In this document: positions 1-8,202 of the stretch, piece after piece
How positions within the stretch are numbered: position 1 is the stretch's first letter
How the letters are laid out: each line of letters opens with the position of its first letter
Assembly (NCBI RefSeq): GCF_900188155.1
Contig: NZ_FZOG01000007.1
Location: forward strand, 1 to 64,000
Direction of reading: 5' to 3'
DNA length: 64,000 nucleotides
Source: Pseudomonas segetis
Lineage (GTDB): Bacteria; Pseudomonadota; Gammaproteobacteria; Pseudomonadales; Pseudomonadaceae
Position numbers and translations under genes: made by a program
Notes under the pieces: generated by a model
Seen by the model: the letters and a program-made list of their open reading frames with translations, nothing else
What the model was told of the DNA's origin: nothing
Databases searched by the model: none

Positions 1-108
1 GAGATTGTTGAGGATTACGTAGGTAAAGGTTACTAGCGTCATCGACCCTAATAAAAAGGCAATAAAGCCTTCTTCGAAGTGGTCCCAAACGCGCCTTAAG
101 GCACCCAT
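1..108 (-). CDS. dctQ: TRAP transporter small permease DctQ, 5' end only
   Basis: This is the first 36 codons of a gene that runs off the left edge. The translation starts MGALRRVWDHFEEG and then enters a hydrophobic stretch (FIAFLLGSMTLVTFTYVILNN), as in the first membrane helix of TRAP small permeases. The start is supported by AGGAGA at 115-120, six bases upstream of the ATG. It follows a dctP gene on the same strand, and P-Q-M is the usual TRAP order, so a dctM gene probably lies beyond the edge. It is too short for an ORF finder with a normal cutoff. Family assignment rests on the hydrophobic N-terminus plus context. Confidence 0.75.
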   Translation of the reverse strand, partial: MGALRRVWDHFEEGFIAFLLGSMTLVTFTYVILNNL

Positions 109-536
109 CAGAAATCTCCTGAACGATTTTTATTGGTTTGATCCATAAGGATGCGGGACTCTAACCTAGTCGTCCGCCTCCCGACATTCACTATTGGTGC
201 ATGCCGGTTTCGCTACAGCCGAAGGCTGGTACAAAGCTGCTGTTGCACTTGGAACCGCGAAAATAGGACGAGACTCAAGGGCCAACGTAGGTGACAGCCA
301 GAGGCTGATCCGAAGAGCGAACGCAGCACGGGCTTGCCCAGCTATGCGTGGGAATAAAGCAGGCTTTTGGCGCTGTACTCAACCAACCCTGGTGCTTGGG
401 CCTGCGCTGAAAAATAAGCTGCCAGCTTCTCATAGCAAGCCCAAGTGGGGGGCACTGAGATCAGTCGAATTTTCGGGGTTGGCCAAAAGCCTGAAACGGG
501 CTGCGCGACCAGGCTGTTACCTGGTCGCGAGGGCTA
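109..536. other. 428-bp gap between dctP and dctQ
   Basis: No convincing gene is seen here. An open frame on the plus strand (194-574) has no ribosome-binding site, has no recognisable family motif and overlaps the end of dctP, so it is not called. The gap holds the dctQ ribosome-binding site and a hairpin just after dctP. A gap this long between dctP and dctQ is unusual, because these genes are normally close together. Confidence 0.6.
504..529 (-). promoter_or_regulatory. Perfect hairpin between dctP and dctQ (attenuator or 3'-end stabiliser)
   Basis: CGCGACCAGG (504-513) and CCTGGTCGCG (520-529) form a perfect 10-bp stem with a 6-base loop, a few bases after the dctP stop codon. There is no U-run behind it, so it need not be a full terminator. 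In binding-protein operons such hairpins often raise the level of the binding-protein message relative to the membrane subunits; that role here is inference. Confidence 0.6.
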
Positions 537-1544
537 CTAGTTGGCTTGATTCGCTGCCTTTGCCGCTTCGATGACATCGCTGCCGATCTGCGCTTCAAAC
601 TTCTTCCAGGCAGGACTCACCGCATCGCGCCAGGCGTTGCGTTGCTCAGGCGTAAGGGTAATGAACTCGACCTTGCCTGAATCGATAATCGCCTGCTTGG
701 CTTGCTCGTTGAGCTCCGCGGCTTGTTTGTTCACCTCGGTGGTGACTTCGGCAACGATCTCTTCAAGCTGGCTGCGGATATCCGCTGGCAGGCTATTCCA
801 GAACTTGGTGTTGGTGATCAGTACGTAGTTGCCGATGGCATGATCCGACTCGATCATGTACTTCTGCACTTCGTAAAATTTCTGGCTGTAGATATTCGAC
901 CATGGATTGTCCTGGGCATTGACCACCCCGGTTTGCAATCCTTGGTAAATCTCGGCAAATGACATCTTGCGCGGGACTGCGCGCAATGCGCTGTACTGTG
1001 CAGCCTGCAAGTCCGATGGTTGCACACGGAACTTCAAGCCGCGTGCATCAGAAGGCTTGACCAGTGGTTTGTTGGCGGTCAACTGACGCATGCCATTGAG
1101 CCAGAACGCCAGGCCGGTGATGCCTTTGTCTTCCATCGACTTGAGCATCGCCTTGCCCTTGTCCGAGTTCTGGAAGCGCTGGGCAGCCGCCATGTTGTCG
1201 AACAGGAACATCATGTCGAACAGCTGTAGTTGCTTGGTGTATTGCTCAAGTTTCGAGGGCGCAGGAGCAAGCATCTGCACCTCATTGAGCATCAAGGCTT
1301 CCATCTCCTTGCCGTCGCCATACAGCGACGAATTGGAGTAGACCTGTACTTCAACTTTGCCCGCAAGACGCTCATCCACCAGTTTTTTGAACAGCAGCGC
1401 ACCTTTGCCTTTCGGGGTGTTATCAGCAGTAATGTGCGAGAACTTGATCAGGATTGGATCGGCGGCCTGGGCAGTCAGGGCCCCAGCCAACGCAAAACCA
1501 GTGACCATGCCCAGCAGGAGACGACGGACAGACGGATACTTCAT
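537..1544 (-). CDS. dctP: TRAP transporter substrate-binding protein DctP (copy A)
   Basis: Periplasmic solute receptor of the DctP family, 335 residues. A signal peptide (residues 1-27, ending AQA before ADP) precedes the mature start PILIKFSHITADNTPKG. The family's conserved arginine for the substrate carboxylate lies in GLKFRVQ, followed by MSFAEIYQGLQTGVVN and NPWSN. AGGAG sits 8 bases before the ATG. It is closely similar over its whole length to the dctP at 5041-6045 (many identical blocks such as NTPKGKGALLFKKLV, SSLYGDGKEMEAL and NTKFWNSLP), so the two are recent paralogues. This copy is the one followed by dctQ. The substrate is probably a C4/C5 dicarboxylate such as itaconate or a related acid, from context. 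Confidence 0.92.
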   Translation of the reverse strand: MKYPSVRRLLLGMVTGFALAGALTAQAADPILIKFSHITADNTPKGKGALLFKKLVDERLAGKVEVQVYSNSSLYGDGKEMEALMLNEVQMLAPAPSKLEQYTKQLQLFDMMFLFDNMAAAQRFQNSDKGKAMLKSMEDKGITGLAFWLNGMRQLTANKPLVKPSDARGLKFRVQPSDLQAAQYSALRAVPRKMSFAEIYQGLQTGVVNAQDNPWSNIYSQKFYEVQKYMIESDHAIGNYVLITNTKFWNSLPADIRSQLEEIVAEVTTEVNKQAAELNEQAKQAIIDSGKVEFITLTPEQRNAWRDAVSPAWKKFEAQIGSDVIEAAKAANQAN

Positions 1545-1570
1545 AAGTGAGCTCCTATTATTTTTGTCTT

Positions 1571-1615
1571 GGGAAACCCCTGAAACTACGCTCGTTAATT
1601 TTCAGAGGCTCCGTA
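1571..1615. repeat. Intergenic dyad repeat, degenerate copy A
   Basis: This stretch matches the element at 8203-8255 over its length with small deletions. Shared blocks are CCCCTGA, AACTAC, GCTCG, TTTTC, AGAGG and TCC. The terminal inverted repeat is degraded here. It lies about 27 bases upstream of the dctP copy A start, just as the other copy lies just upstream of the CoA-transferase gene. Confidence 0.6.
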
Positions 1616-1721
1616 GCTTTGAAACGGCGACACCTTGGCGACCCGCGAACTCTATCGCGCAGGTTTGCCAACTGAAATTCACATTTGAGTAATGAGCCCT
1701 TCGGCATCCACGAAGGCAGGT

Positions 1722-2618
1722 TCAGCGGGACTCGCTGCTCACCAAGTGTTCGAGCATCTGTTTTGCAGTAACGGACAATGCATCCAGGCTGCGCACGCCG
1801 ATCTTTATTTCACGGCGTGCCCAATCATCGGTGAGGTTGATCACCTGGACATTCAGCGCTGGCAAATAGGTACGCACGGCAATCTCAGGCAGCACGCCAA
1901 TGCCCATTCCGGTGTGGATCATGCGGCAGATCGCTTCGAAACTGCGCACCTGGATTCGCAAGCGTAACGTAGCGCCGAGATGGTGCACGCTGTGCTGCAA
2001 CAGGCTGTGTAGCGATGCATCCTGCTGCAAGCCAATGAAGTCGTAACCCAGGGTTTCACGAAAGGCTATCGAGCCGCGAGACGCCAGGGGATGATCACGC
2101 GGGGTGACCAATACCAGGTGATCATGGCGATAGGTAAACAGCTGCAGGTCTTGCGCCGGTACATGCCCGGCAAAGATGCCGATGTCGGTCAATCCTTCGC
2201 GCACAGCGCGTATGGTTTCACTGCTGACCCGCTCCTCCAGATCAATTTTCACCTCGGGGTGCAGCTGGGTGAAGGTGCTCAGGTCTTCTGGCAGAAACTC
2301 AATGACTGAGGAGGTGTTGGCGTGAATGCGCACATGGCCTTTAACCCCTTCACTGAACTCGCTGAGGTCGGCACTCATCTGCTCAAGGTTATCCATGACT
2401 GTGCGCGCATGGTGCAACAAGGCATGGCCAGCCGGTGTCAACTCGACTCCCTTGGGCTGGCGGTATAGCAAGTTGATGCCCAACTGGCTTTCCAGGTCGC
2501 TCACCCGCTTACTCACCGCAGCCAAGGCCAGATGCTCGCGTTCGGCGGCCTTGGTCAGGCTGCGCTCATCGGCAATCGCAATAAACACCTTGAGTGTGAT
2601 GAAGTCGATACGGCGCAT
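1722..2618 (-). CDS. LysR-family transcriptional regulator of the CoA-transferase/lyase pair
   Basis: LysR-type activator, 298 residues. The N-terminal winged helix-turn-helix is clear (ITLKVFIAIADERSLTKAAE, then VSKRVSDLESQLGINLL) and is followed by the effector domain (HVRIHANTSSVIEFLPEDL, GLTDIGIFAG, SFEAICRMIHTGMGIGVLPE). It is divergent from the CaiB/BaiF gene at 2827, with a strong dyad in between, the standard layout for self- and target-regulation. It resembles the LysR at 11794-12696 in the effector domain (the block SFEAICRMI and nearby residues are shared), which suggests related inducers, perhaps C5 or branched dicarboxylates. Confidence 0.92.
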   Translation of the reverse strand: MRRIDFITLKVFIAIADERSLTKAAEREHLALAAVSKRVSDLESQLGINLLYRQPKGVELTPAGHALLHHARTVMDNLEQMSADLSEFSEGVKGHVRIHANTSSVIEFLPEDLSTFTQLHPEVKIDLEERVSSETIRAVREGLTDIGIFAGHVPAQDLQLFTYRHDHLVLVTPRDHPLASRGSIAFRETLGYDFIGLQQDASLHSLLQHSVHHLGATLRLRIQVRSFEAICRMIHTGMGIGVLPEIAVRTYLPALNVQVINLTDDWARREIKIGVRSLDALSVTAKQMLEHLVSSESR

Positions 2619-2717
2619 GGCCTGTGTCCTCTGCCAGTTGGGGGCTTGCGAAAGTGCCAGCAGCTCATTTGCAGTCGCTTGCTATACATTCAGCACTGAC
2701 AAGGCTCTCATAGATTT

Positions 2718-2758
2718 ACTTCGTAGAATACGAAGTCAGGCTTGATAATTGATCAATT
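2718..2758. promoter_or_regulatory. Probable LysR operator between divergent genes
   Basis: ACTTCGTAGAATACGAAGT at 2718-2736 is a perfect 8-bp inverted repeat with a 3-base spacer. A second palindrome, AATTGATCAATT, lies at 2747-2758. Both are in the 208-bp space between the LysR gene and the CoA-transferase gene, about 100 bp and 70 bp before the latter. Position and symmetry fit a LysR recognition site plus an activation site; binding is inferred. Confidence 0.6.
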
Positions 2759-2826
2759 GTCCATAAACCTGGCTTGAGTGATTCTGCAGCCATGAAAGAA
2801 CAAGGTATCCCGCTAGAGGCACAACA

Positions 2827-4029
2827 ATGACAGATCAGAACGTGACCAATATGGCGCTGCAAGGGTTAAAGGTGGTTGAGATGGGCCAGCTGATCGCGGG
2901 CCCCTTTGCCAGCAAGCTACTCGGCGAGTTTGGGGCGCAAGTGGTCAAGATCGAGCCGCCAAAGGTCGGTGACCCACTGCGCAAATGGCGCAAGATCAAG
3001 GATGGCACCTCGCTTTGGTGGCACGTGCAGTCGCGCAACAAGCAGTCTCTGACCTTGAACCTAAGAGAAGCCGAAGGTCAGGACATCGTACGCAAGCTGA
3101 TTGCCGAGGCCGATATCCTGATCGAGAACTTCCGTCCTGGAACCCTTGAAGGCTGGGGACTTGGCTGGGAGCAATTGTCGCAAATCAATCCACGGCTGAT
3201 CATGCTACGCATATCTGGCTACGGTCAGACAGGCCCTTACCGCGACCTGCCCGGCTTTGGCGTGATCGGCGAAGCCATGGGTGGCCTGCGTCACCTGTCT
3301 GGTTATCCAGGCCAGGCGCCCGTGCGAGTAGGCATCAGCATTGGCGACTCACTGTCTTCGCTGTATGGCGTCATTGGCGTCTTGCTGGCACTGCAAGAAC
3401 GTCAGCGCAGCGGTTTGGGCCAGTACATTGATGTGGCCTTGTATGAGTCGGTCTTCGCCATGATGGAAAGCCTGATTCCCGAATACGATGTCTTCAACTA
3501 CATCCGTGAACCTGCCGGCAGTGCCCTGCCCGGTATTACGCCCTCCAACTCCTACCCCTGCAACGATGGCAGCTTCGTGTTGATTGCCGGTAATGGCGAC
3601 AGTATCTACAAGCGCCTGATGACACTGGTGGGCCGCGAAGACCTGGCCAACGACCCACGCCTGGCCCATAACGATGGTCGCAGTGAGAACGCCGAGCTGA
3701 TCGACCAGGCGATCGCCGACTGGACCCGTGTACGCGAGCGCGACGAAGTCTTGGCGGCACTCAATCAAGCACAGGTTCCGGCAGGCTTCCCCTATACCGC
3801 AGCCGATATTGTCAAAGACCCCCATTACCTGGCGCGGCAGATGATCGAAACCGTGCAGACCGCAGCCGGGCCACTGAAAGTGCCAGGCGTATTGCCCAAG
3901 CTGAGCCGAACCCCGGGACGCATTGGCACCGGCGGCCCGGCCCTGGGTGAGCACACAGACGATGTATTGGCTGGCCTGGGCCTGACCGAAGAGCAGCGTC
4001 AAGGCCTGCGCGATCGCGGAATAGTATAA
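2827..4029 (+). CDS. CaiB/BaiF (class III) CoA-transferase
   Basis: Class III CoA-transferase, 400 residues, a normal length. The N-terminus LQGLKVVEMGQLIAGPFASKLLGEFGA and the block VVKIEPP are typical. GISIGDSLSSLYG carries the Asp (residue 174) that should form the acyl-enzyme intermediate, and GLGQYIDVALYESV follows. GAGG stands 7 bases before the ATG. It is followed after 7 bases by an HMG-CoA-lyase-like gene, so it should make the CoA ester that the lyase cleaves, taking CoA from succinyl-CoA or acetyl-CoA. Likely acids are 3-hydroxy-3-methylglutarate or citramalate; the sequence alone does not decide. Confidence 0.9.
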   Translation: MTDQNVTNMALQGLKVVEMGQLIAGPFASKLLGEFGAQVVKIEPPKVGDPLRKWRKIKDGTSLWWHVQSRNKQSLTLNLREAEGQDIVRKLIAEADILIENFRPGTLEGWGLGWEQLSQINPRLIMLRISGYGQTGPYRDLPGFGVIGEAMGGLRHLSGYPGQAPVRVGISIGDSLSSLYGVIGVLLALQERQRSGLGQYIDVALYESVFAMMESLIPEYDVFNYIREPAGSALPGITPSNSYPCNDGSFVLIAGNGDSIYKRLMTLVGREDLANDPRLAHNDGRSENAELIDQAIADWTRVRERDEVLAALNQAQVPAGFPYTAADIVKDPHYLARQMIETVQTAAGPLKVPGVLPKLSRTPGRIGTGGPALGEHTDDVLAGLGLTEEQRQGLRDRGIV

Positions 4030-4036
4030 GGAACCT

Positions 4037-4972
4037 ATGATGAGCAAGCGTCTGTACATCCAGGAAGTCGCTACGCGTGACGGCTTCCAGATAGAACCCA
4101 ACTTCGTAGCCACCGAAGACAAGATTGCACTGGTCAACCGTCTCTCACACACTGGCTTGGCCAAGATCGAAGTCACCTCCTTTACCTCGCCCAAGGCCAT
4201 TCCAAACTTGCGTGACGCCGAAGAAGTGATGCGCAGTATCGACCGTGTGGCCGGGGTTGAATACACGGTGCTGGTACCTAACGTCAAAGGCTGCGAGCGC
4301 GCACTGTCATGTCAGGTTGATGAAATAAACCTGGTGATGTCTGCCAGTGATACCCATGGCCTGGCTAACTTGCGCATGACGCCTCAGCAGTCCCTGGCCC
4401 AGTTCAGGGAAATCATCGAAGTTGCGCGTGGTAGCAAGGTATTTATCAACGCCTCGCTCTCCACCACCTTTGGCTGCCCTTTTGAAGGTGCCGTGGCCGA
4501 GACTCGCGTGCATGAACTGATCCAGCGTTTGACTGACATTGGCGTGCAAGGCATCACCCTCTGTGACACCACCGGCATGGCGGACCCGGCGCAAGTCGAG
4601 CGCATCAGCCGCGAGGCCCTGCAACGCTGGCCGCAAACGGTGTTCACCCTGCACTTTCACAACACCCGAGGCATGGGCCTGGCCAATGCCATCGCTGCCC
4701 TGAATGCTGGCGTTGATCGCTTTGATGCATCGCTCGGCGGGCTGGGCGGTTGTCCATACGCACCGGGCGCCAGCGGTAATATCTGCACAGAGGACCTGGT
4801 GCATATGTTCCAGCGCATGGGGTTCGATACCGGCGTAGACCTGGATGCGCTGCTGCAGGCTGCGGCGAGTCTGCCTGAACTGCTCGGCCATGATGTGCCT
4901 GGCGCGATCCTCAAGGCCGGCAAAGCTGATCGGCGCTATCCAAAACCCAAGTGGATGGATGCCGCGAGCTGA
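4037..4972 (+). CDS. Hydroxymethylglutaryl-CoA lyase family protein
   Basis: DRE-TIM-type lyase, 311 residues. The metal- and substrate-binding start VATRDGFQIE, the histidine pair in FTLHFHNTRG and the signature GGLGGCPYAPGASGN with the active-site Cys239 are all present. Enzymes of this family split 3-hydroxy-3-methylglutaryl-CoA into acetyl-CoA and acetoacetate; some relatives split citramalyl-CoA into acetyl-CoA and pyruvate. The preceding CoA-transferase probably feeds it. The start could be either of two adjacent ATG codons (4037 or 4040) behind AAGGAA. No acetoacetate-using genes are visible nearby, so the citramalate option remains open. Confidence 0.88.
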   Translation: MMSKRLYIQEVATRDGFQIEPNFVATEDKIALVNRLSHTGLAKIEVTSFTSPKAIPNLRDAEEVMRSIDRVAGVEYTVLVPNVKGCERALSCQVDEINLVMSASDTHGLANLRMTPQQSLAQFREIIEVARGSKVFINASLSTTFGCPFEGAVAETRVHELIQRLTDIGVQGITLCDTTGMADPAQVERISREALQRWPQTVFTLHFHNTRGMGLANAIAALNAGVDRFDASLGGLGGCPYAPGASGNICTEDLVHMFQRMGFDTGVDLDALLQAAASLPELLGHDVPGAILKAGKADRRYPKPKWMDAAS

Positions 4973-4983
4973 TGTACAAGCAC

Positions 4984-5020
4984 AAAAAAACGGGCGACCT
5001 GATCAGGCCGCCCGTTTTTT
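4984..5020. terminator. Bidirectional intrinsic terminator
   Basis: CGGGCG (4991-4996) pairs with CGCCCG (5009-5014) around an inner palindrome CCTGATCAGG. An A-run precedes and a T-run follows the stem, so it can end transcription on both strands. It sits between the convergent lyase gene and dctP copy B. Confidence 0.92.
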
Positions 5021-5040
5021 GTATCACTCAAGGATGGATC

Positions 5041-6045
5041 TCAAGGCGTATTTGAAGCCTCGGCGGCCTTGATCAGGTCAGCACCAATCTGCGGCTCGAA
5101 TTTCTTCCACACTGGCTTCATCGCTTCACGCCACTTTGCACGTTCTTCAGGCGTCAGGGTGATGATTTCAGTGGTGCCAGAATCAATAATCTGTTGCTTG
5201 GCTTTCTCGTTCAGGTCCGCAGCCTCTTTGTTCACCGCGACAGTCACCTCGCCCATGATTTCATCAAGCTGGGTGCGAATATCATCCGGCAAGCTATTCC
5301 AGAACTTGGTGTTGGTGATCACCATGTAGTCGATCAGGCCATGATCCGACTCAGTCATGTACTTTTGCACTTCATTGACTTTCTGGCTGGCGTAGTTCGA
5401 CCAGGTATTCTCTGTTCCGTTGACCACGCCGGTCTGCAAACCCTGGTAAACCTCGGCGAAACTCATTTTGCGCGGGTTAGCCCTGATTGCCTTGAACTGT
5501 TCTTCAAGTACCGCCGATGCCTGCACGCGGAACTTCAAGCCGCGGGCATCGCTCGGTACGCGCAATGGCTTGTTCGCGGACAATTGCTTGGTGCCGTTGT
5601 GCCAATAGGCCAGGCCCGTGATGTTTTTGTTTTCCATCGACTTGAGCAAGGCCTTGCCTTGCGGGCTGCTTTGGAAACGGTCGGCGGCGGCCAGGTTGTC
5701 AAACAGGAACGGCAGGTCAAAGATCTGGACCGGCTTGGAATACTGTTCAAACTTGGCCAGTGACGGCGCCAACATTTGGACGTCGCCAAGCAACAACGCT
5801 TCCATTTCCTTGCCGTCGCCATAGAGCGACGAGTTCGGGTAGACCTCGACCTTTACCTTGCCTGGCAGACGTTCTTCGACCAGTTTTTTAAACAACAGTG
5901 CCCCCTTGCCTTTAGGGGTGTTGTCTGCGACCACATGGGAAAACTTGATGATAATCGGGTCCGCCGCATGAGCCAGGCTGGCGAAGCCAACCGACATCGA
6001 TACAGCAGCGGCGCATAGCAGTGTCTTAAATGGAAGCTTATACAT
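5041..6045 (-). CDS. dctP: TRAP transporter substrate-binding protein DctP (copy B, itaconate operon)
   Basis: DctP-family periplasmic receptor of 334 residues. An upstream GTG frame exists, but ATG at 6045 is chosen: AGAGG lies just before it and it starts a normal signal peptide ending AHA before ADP. The mature part begins PIIIKFSHVVADNTPKG and keeps the arginine in GLKFRVQ. It is the last gene of the itaconate operon and corresponds in position to PA0884 of P. aeruginosa. Unlike that locus it is not followed by dctQM but by a terminator; the membrane subunits probably come from the dctQ(M) genes at the left edge of the window. It is a close paralogue of the gene at 537-1544. Confidence 0.92.
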   Translation of the reverse strand: MYKLPFKTLLCAAAVSMSVGFASLAHAADPIIIKFSHVVADNTPKGKGALLFKKLVEERLPGKVKVEVYPNSSLYGDGKEMEALLLGDVQMLAPSLAKFEQYSKPVQIFDLPFLFDNLAAADRFQSSPQGKALLKSMENKNITGLAYWHNGTKQLSANKPLRVPSDARGLKFRVQASAVLEEQFKAIRANPRKMSFAEVYQGLQTGVVNGTENTWSNYASQKVNEVQKYMTESDHGLIDYMVITNTKFWNSLPDDIRTQLDEIMGEVTVAVNKEAADLNEKAKQQIIDSGTTEIITLTPEERAKWREAMKPVWKKFEPQIGADLIKAAEASNTP

Positions 6046-6119
6046 TGAATACCTCTTGTTATTGTTGGTAGACCTCAACCTCTGCACGGATGCGCAGAGG
6101 CCATTTAGCGAGCTTTTAG

Positions 6120-6944
6120 TCACATGCCGGCACGTTCGAGTAAACGCTTGGCATGACCGAGAACCGGCGCATCAACCATCTGCCCGTCGATTACAAACAC
6201 ACCAGCGCCCTGCGCTGCCGCATTCATTACGCGTTGTGCCCAATCCAGTTCGTCTGCCGCTGGCATCAGGCTTTGGTGCACCACGGCAACCTGTTTGGGG
6301 TGAATACACAACATGCCGCCAAACCCCATGTCATTGGCGTCGCGCGCAAATTGCGCCAGTCCGTCGGGGTCGTCGATTGCCGGGAATACGCTGTCTAGCG
6401 GCGGCGCCAGTTCGGCCAGGCGCGACTGCAACACAATGGCGAAGCGAGCCTGGTCAAGCATGCGTGAAGCACCCGCCGTTGCGGCTGCCAGCCCCAGGTC
6501 AAGCCCCAGGTCCAGGCCGCCAAACGACAGCCGCTCGACACCTTGGGCCTGGGCAATTTCAACCAGTGCCTGCAACCCCTTGGCGCTTTCTACAATTGGC
6601 CAGATCGGCTTTTTGCAGGTGGCCAGGTGGCGAACCTGGGCAGCGCTTTCTACCTTGGGCAGTAATACGCCGACAACGCCTGGATGGCGGCTGCACAATG
6701 CAATATCCGCGTCATGGCCGCTGTGACTGGCCGCGTTGATACGCACATGCAGGCGAGCCTCGGGATTGGCTTGCAAGAATGCGTCAAGATCAGCTCGCGC
6801 TTGCTCCTTGAGCGTTTCTTCTACTGCATCTTCAAGATCAACAATTACTGCATCACTGCCAACGGCAAGCGCCTTTGGGATACGTTCCGGGCGTGATGCG
6901 GGCACGAACAATGCCGTGCGAATGATCGATCCATTCATGGTCAT
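6120..6944 (-). CDS. ccl: (S)-Citramalyl-CoA lyase, CitE-like
   Basis: HpcH/HpaI/CitE-family lyase, 274 residues. RTALFVPASRPERI, AVIVDLEDAVEE, LHVRINA, PIVESAKGL and LSFGGLDLGLDLG give the expected barrel, with the acidic metal ligands and the CoA-binding arginine. In the itaconate route of Pseudomonas this enzyme splits (S)-citramalyl-CoA into acetyl-CoA and pyruvate. It lies between the CoA-transferase and dctP, the same order as PA0882-PA0884. The start at 6944 has AGAGAG in front; ATG at 6938 is an alternative. Confidence 0.88.
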   Translation of the reverse strand: MTMNGSIIRTALFVPASRPERIPKALAVGSDAVIVDLEDAVEETLKEQARADLDAFLQANPEARLHVRINAASHSGHDADIALCSRHPGVVGVLLPKVESAAQVRHLATCKKPIWPIVESAKGLQALVEIAQAQGVERLSFGGLDLGLDLGLAAATAGASRMLDQARFAIVLQSRLAELAPPLDSVFPAIDDPDGLAQFARDANDMGFGGMLCIHPKQVAVVHQSLMPAADELDWAQRVMNAAAQGAGVFVIDGQMVDAPVLGHAKRLLERAGM

Positions 6945-6974
6945 TTCACTCTCTATAGCTCGCACAGGCACTGT

Positions 6975-8180
6975 TTAAACGACACTGCGTTCATGGAGTT
7001 GCTGGATATCGCTGGCACTCAAGCCCAGCTCGCCAAGCAGAGCGTCGGTGTGCTCGCCCAGAGCCGGGATGCCATCCATGCGCGGGCTGAAGGCGCTGTT
7101 ACGGCCTGGGGGCAAGAGCGCCGGAAGCATTCCAGACGGGCTTGATACTTCGGTCCAGCGCTGGCGGGCCTTGAGTTGCGGATGCTGCCAAACGCCGGCC
7201 ATGTCATTGACATGGGCATTGGCAATTTGCGCCTCGTTTAGCCGCTCGATTACCTGTTCGGCGCTCAGCGCAGCGAAACTTTCAAGAATGATTGCGCGCA
7301 GCTCCGCTCGATTGGCCGAACGCTTGGAGTTGGCTGAAAATCGTGGATCATCGGCCAGCTCAGGTTGCATCAGCACCTTGTCGCAAAAGGCTCGCCATTC
7401 GCGCTCGTTCTGCAGGCCAAGCATTACGGTTCCGCCATCGCCCGCCGGGAACGGGCCGTATGGATAGATAGTCGAGTGTGCAGCGCCCGCCCGCGGTGGT
7501 GGCGTTGCACCTTGATAGGCGTAGTACATGGGGTAGCCCATCCACTCCACCAGGCTTTCGAGCATGGACACATCGACCCGGCTGCCAACACCCGTCTTGT
7601 CGCGCAGCATCAGTGCCGACAACACGCCGGTATAGGCGTACATGCCGGCGGCAATATCTGCAATAGAGCAACCGGCCTTGGCCATCTGCTCATCGCCCTC
7701 GCCGCCTGTCACGGACAAAAAGCCACCTTCGCTTTGGATCAGCAGGTCATAGGCTTTCTTCTGCTCGTAAGGGCCGCCTTCGCCATAACCGGAGATGTCG
7801 CAGACAATCAGCTGCGGGAAGCGTTCGTGCAGGGACTCGAAAGACAAGCCCATGCGTGCGGCTGCGCCTGGGGCCAGGTTTTGCACCAGTACGTCGGCCT
7901 TGGCCAGCAAGGCTTCAAGTACAGCCGTGGCTGGTTCTTGCTTGAGGTCCAGGGTCAAGCTTTCCTTGGAACGATTGGTCCAGACGAAATGCGAGGCCAA
8001 TCCCGAGACACGCTCGTCATAGCCACGGGCGAAGTCACCGCTGAGCGGGCGCTCGACCTTGATGACCCGAGCGCCAAGATCAGCCAGTTGACGGGTACAA
8101 AACGGAGCCGCAATGGCATGCTCCAGGCTAACAACCGTGATGCCGTCCAATGGACGTGGCGAACTAGTGGAACTGTTCAT
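6975..8180 (-). CDS. ict: Itaconate CoA-transferase (CaiB/BaiF family)
   Basis: Class III CoA-transferase, 401 residues, with PLDGITVVSLEHAIAAPFCTRQLADLGARV at the N-terminus (two adjoining blocks), the nucleophile in CSIADIAAGMY (Asp175) and GVGSRVDVSMLES. Its position in an ich-ACAD-prpD-ict-ccl-dctP row matches PA0882, the itaconate CoA-transferase that forms itaconyl-CoA from succinyl-CoA. ATG at 8180 is preferred over the 5' extension of the frame because AGAGA precedes it. A dyad repeat element lies between it and the upstream MmgE/PrpD gene. Confidence 0.88.
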   Translation of the reverse strand: MNSSTSSPRPLDGITVVSLEHAIAAPFCTRQLADLGARVIKVERPLSGDFARGYDERVSGLASHFVWTNRSKESLTLDLKQEPATAVLEALLAKADVLVQNLAPGAAARMGLSFESLHERFPQLIVCDISGYGEGGPYEQKKAYDLLIQSEGGFLSVTGGEGDEQMAKAGCSIADIAAGMYAYTGVLSALMLRDKTGVGSRVDVSMLESLVEWMGYPMYYAYQGATPPPRAGAAHSTIYPYGPFPAGDGGTVMLGLQNEREWRAFCDKVLMQPELADDPRFSANSKRSANRAELRAIILESFAALSAEQVIERLNEAQIANAHVNDMAGVWQHPQLKARQRWTEVSSPSGMLPALLPPGRNSAFSPRMDGIPALGEHTDALLGELGLSASDIQQLHERSVV

Positions 8181-8202
8181 GATTATTCTCTTGTTTGGCA
8201 AC

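Noticed and set aside
194..574. 126-codon open frame on the plus strand between dctQ and dctP
   Set aside because: No ribosome-binding site, no family motif, and it overlaps the dctP end antisense.
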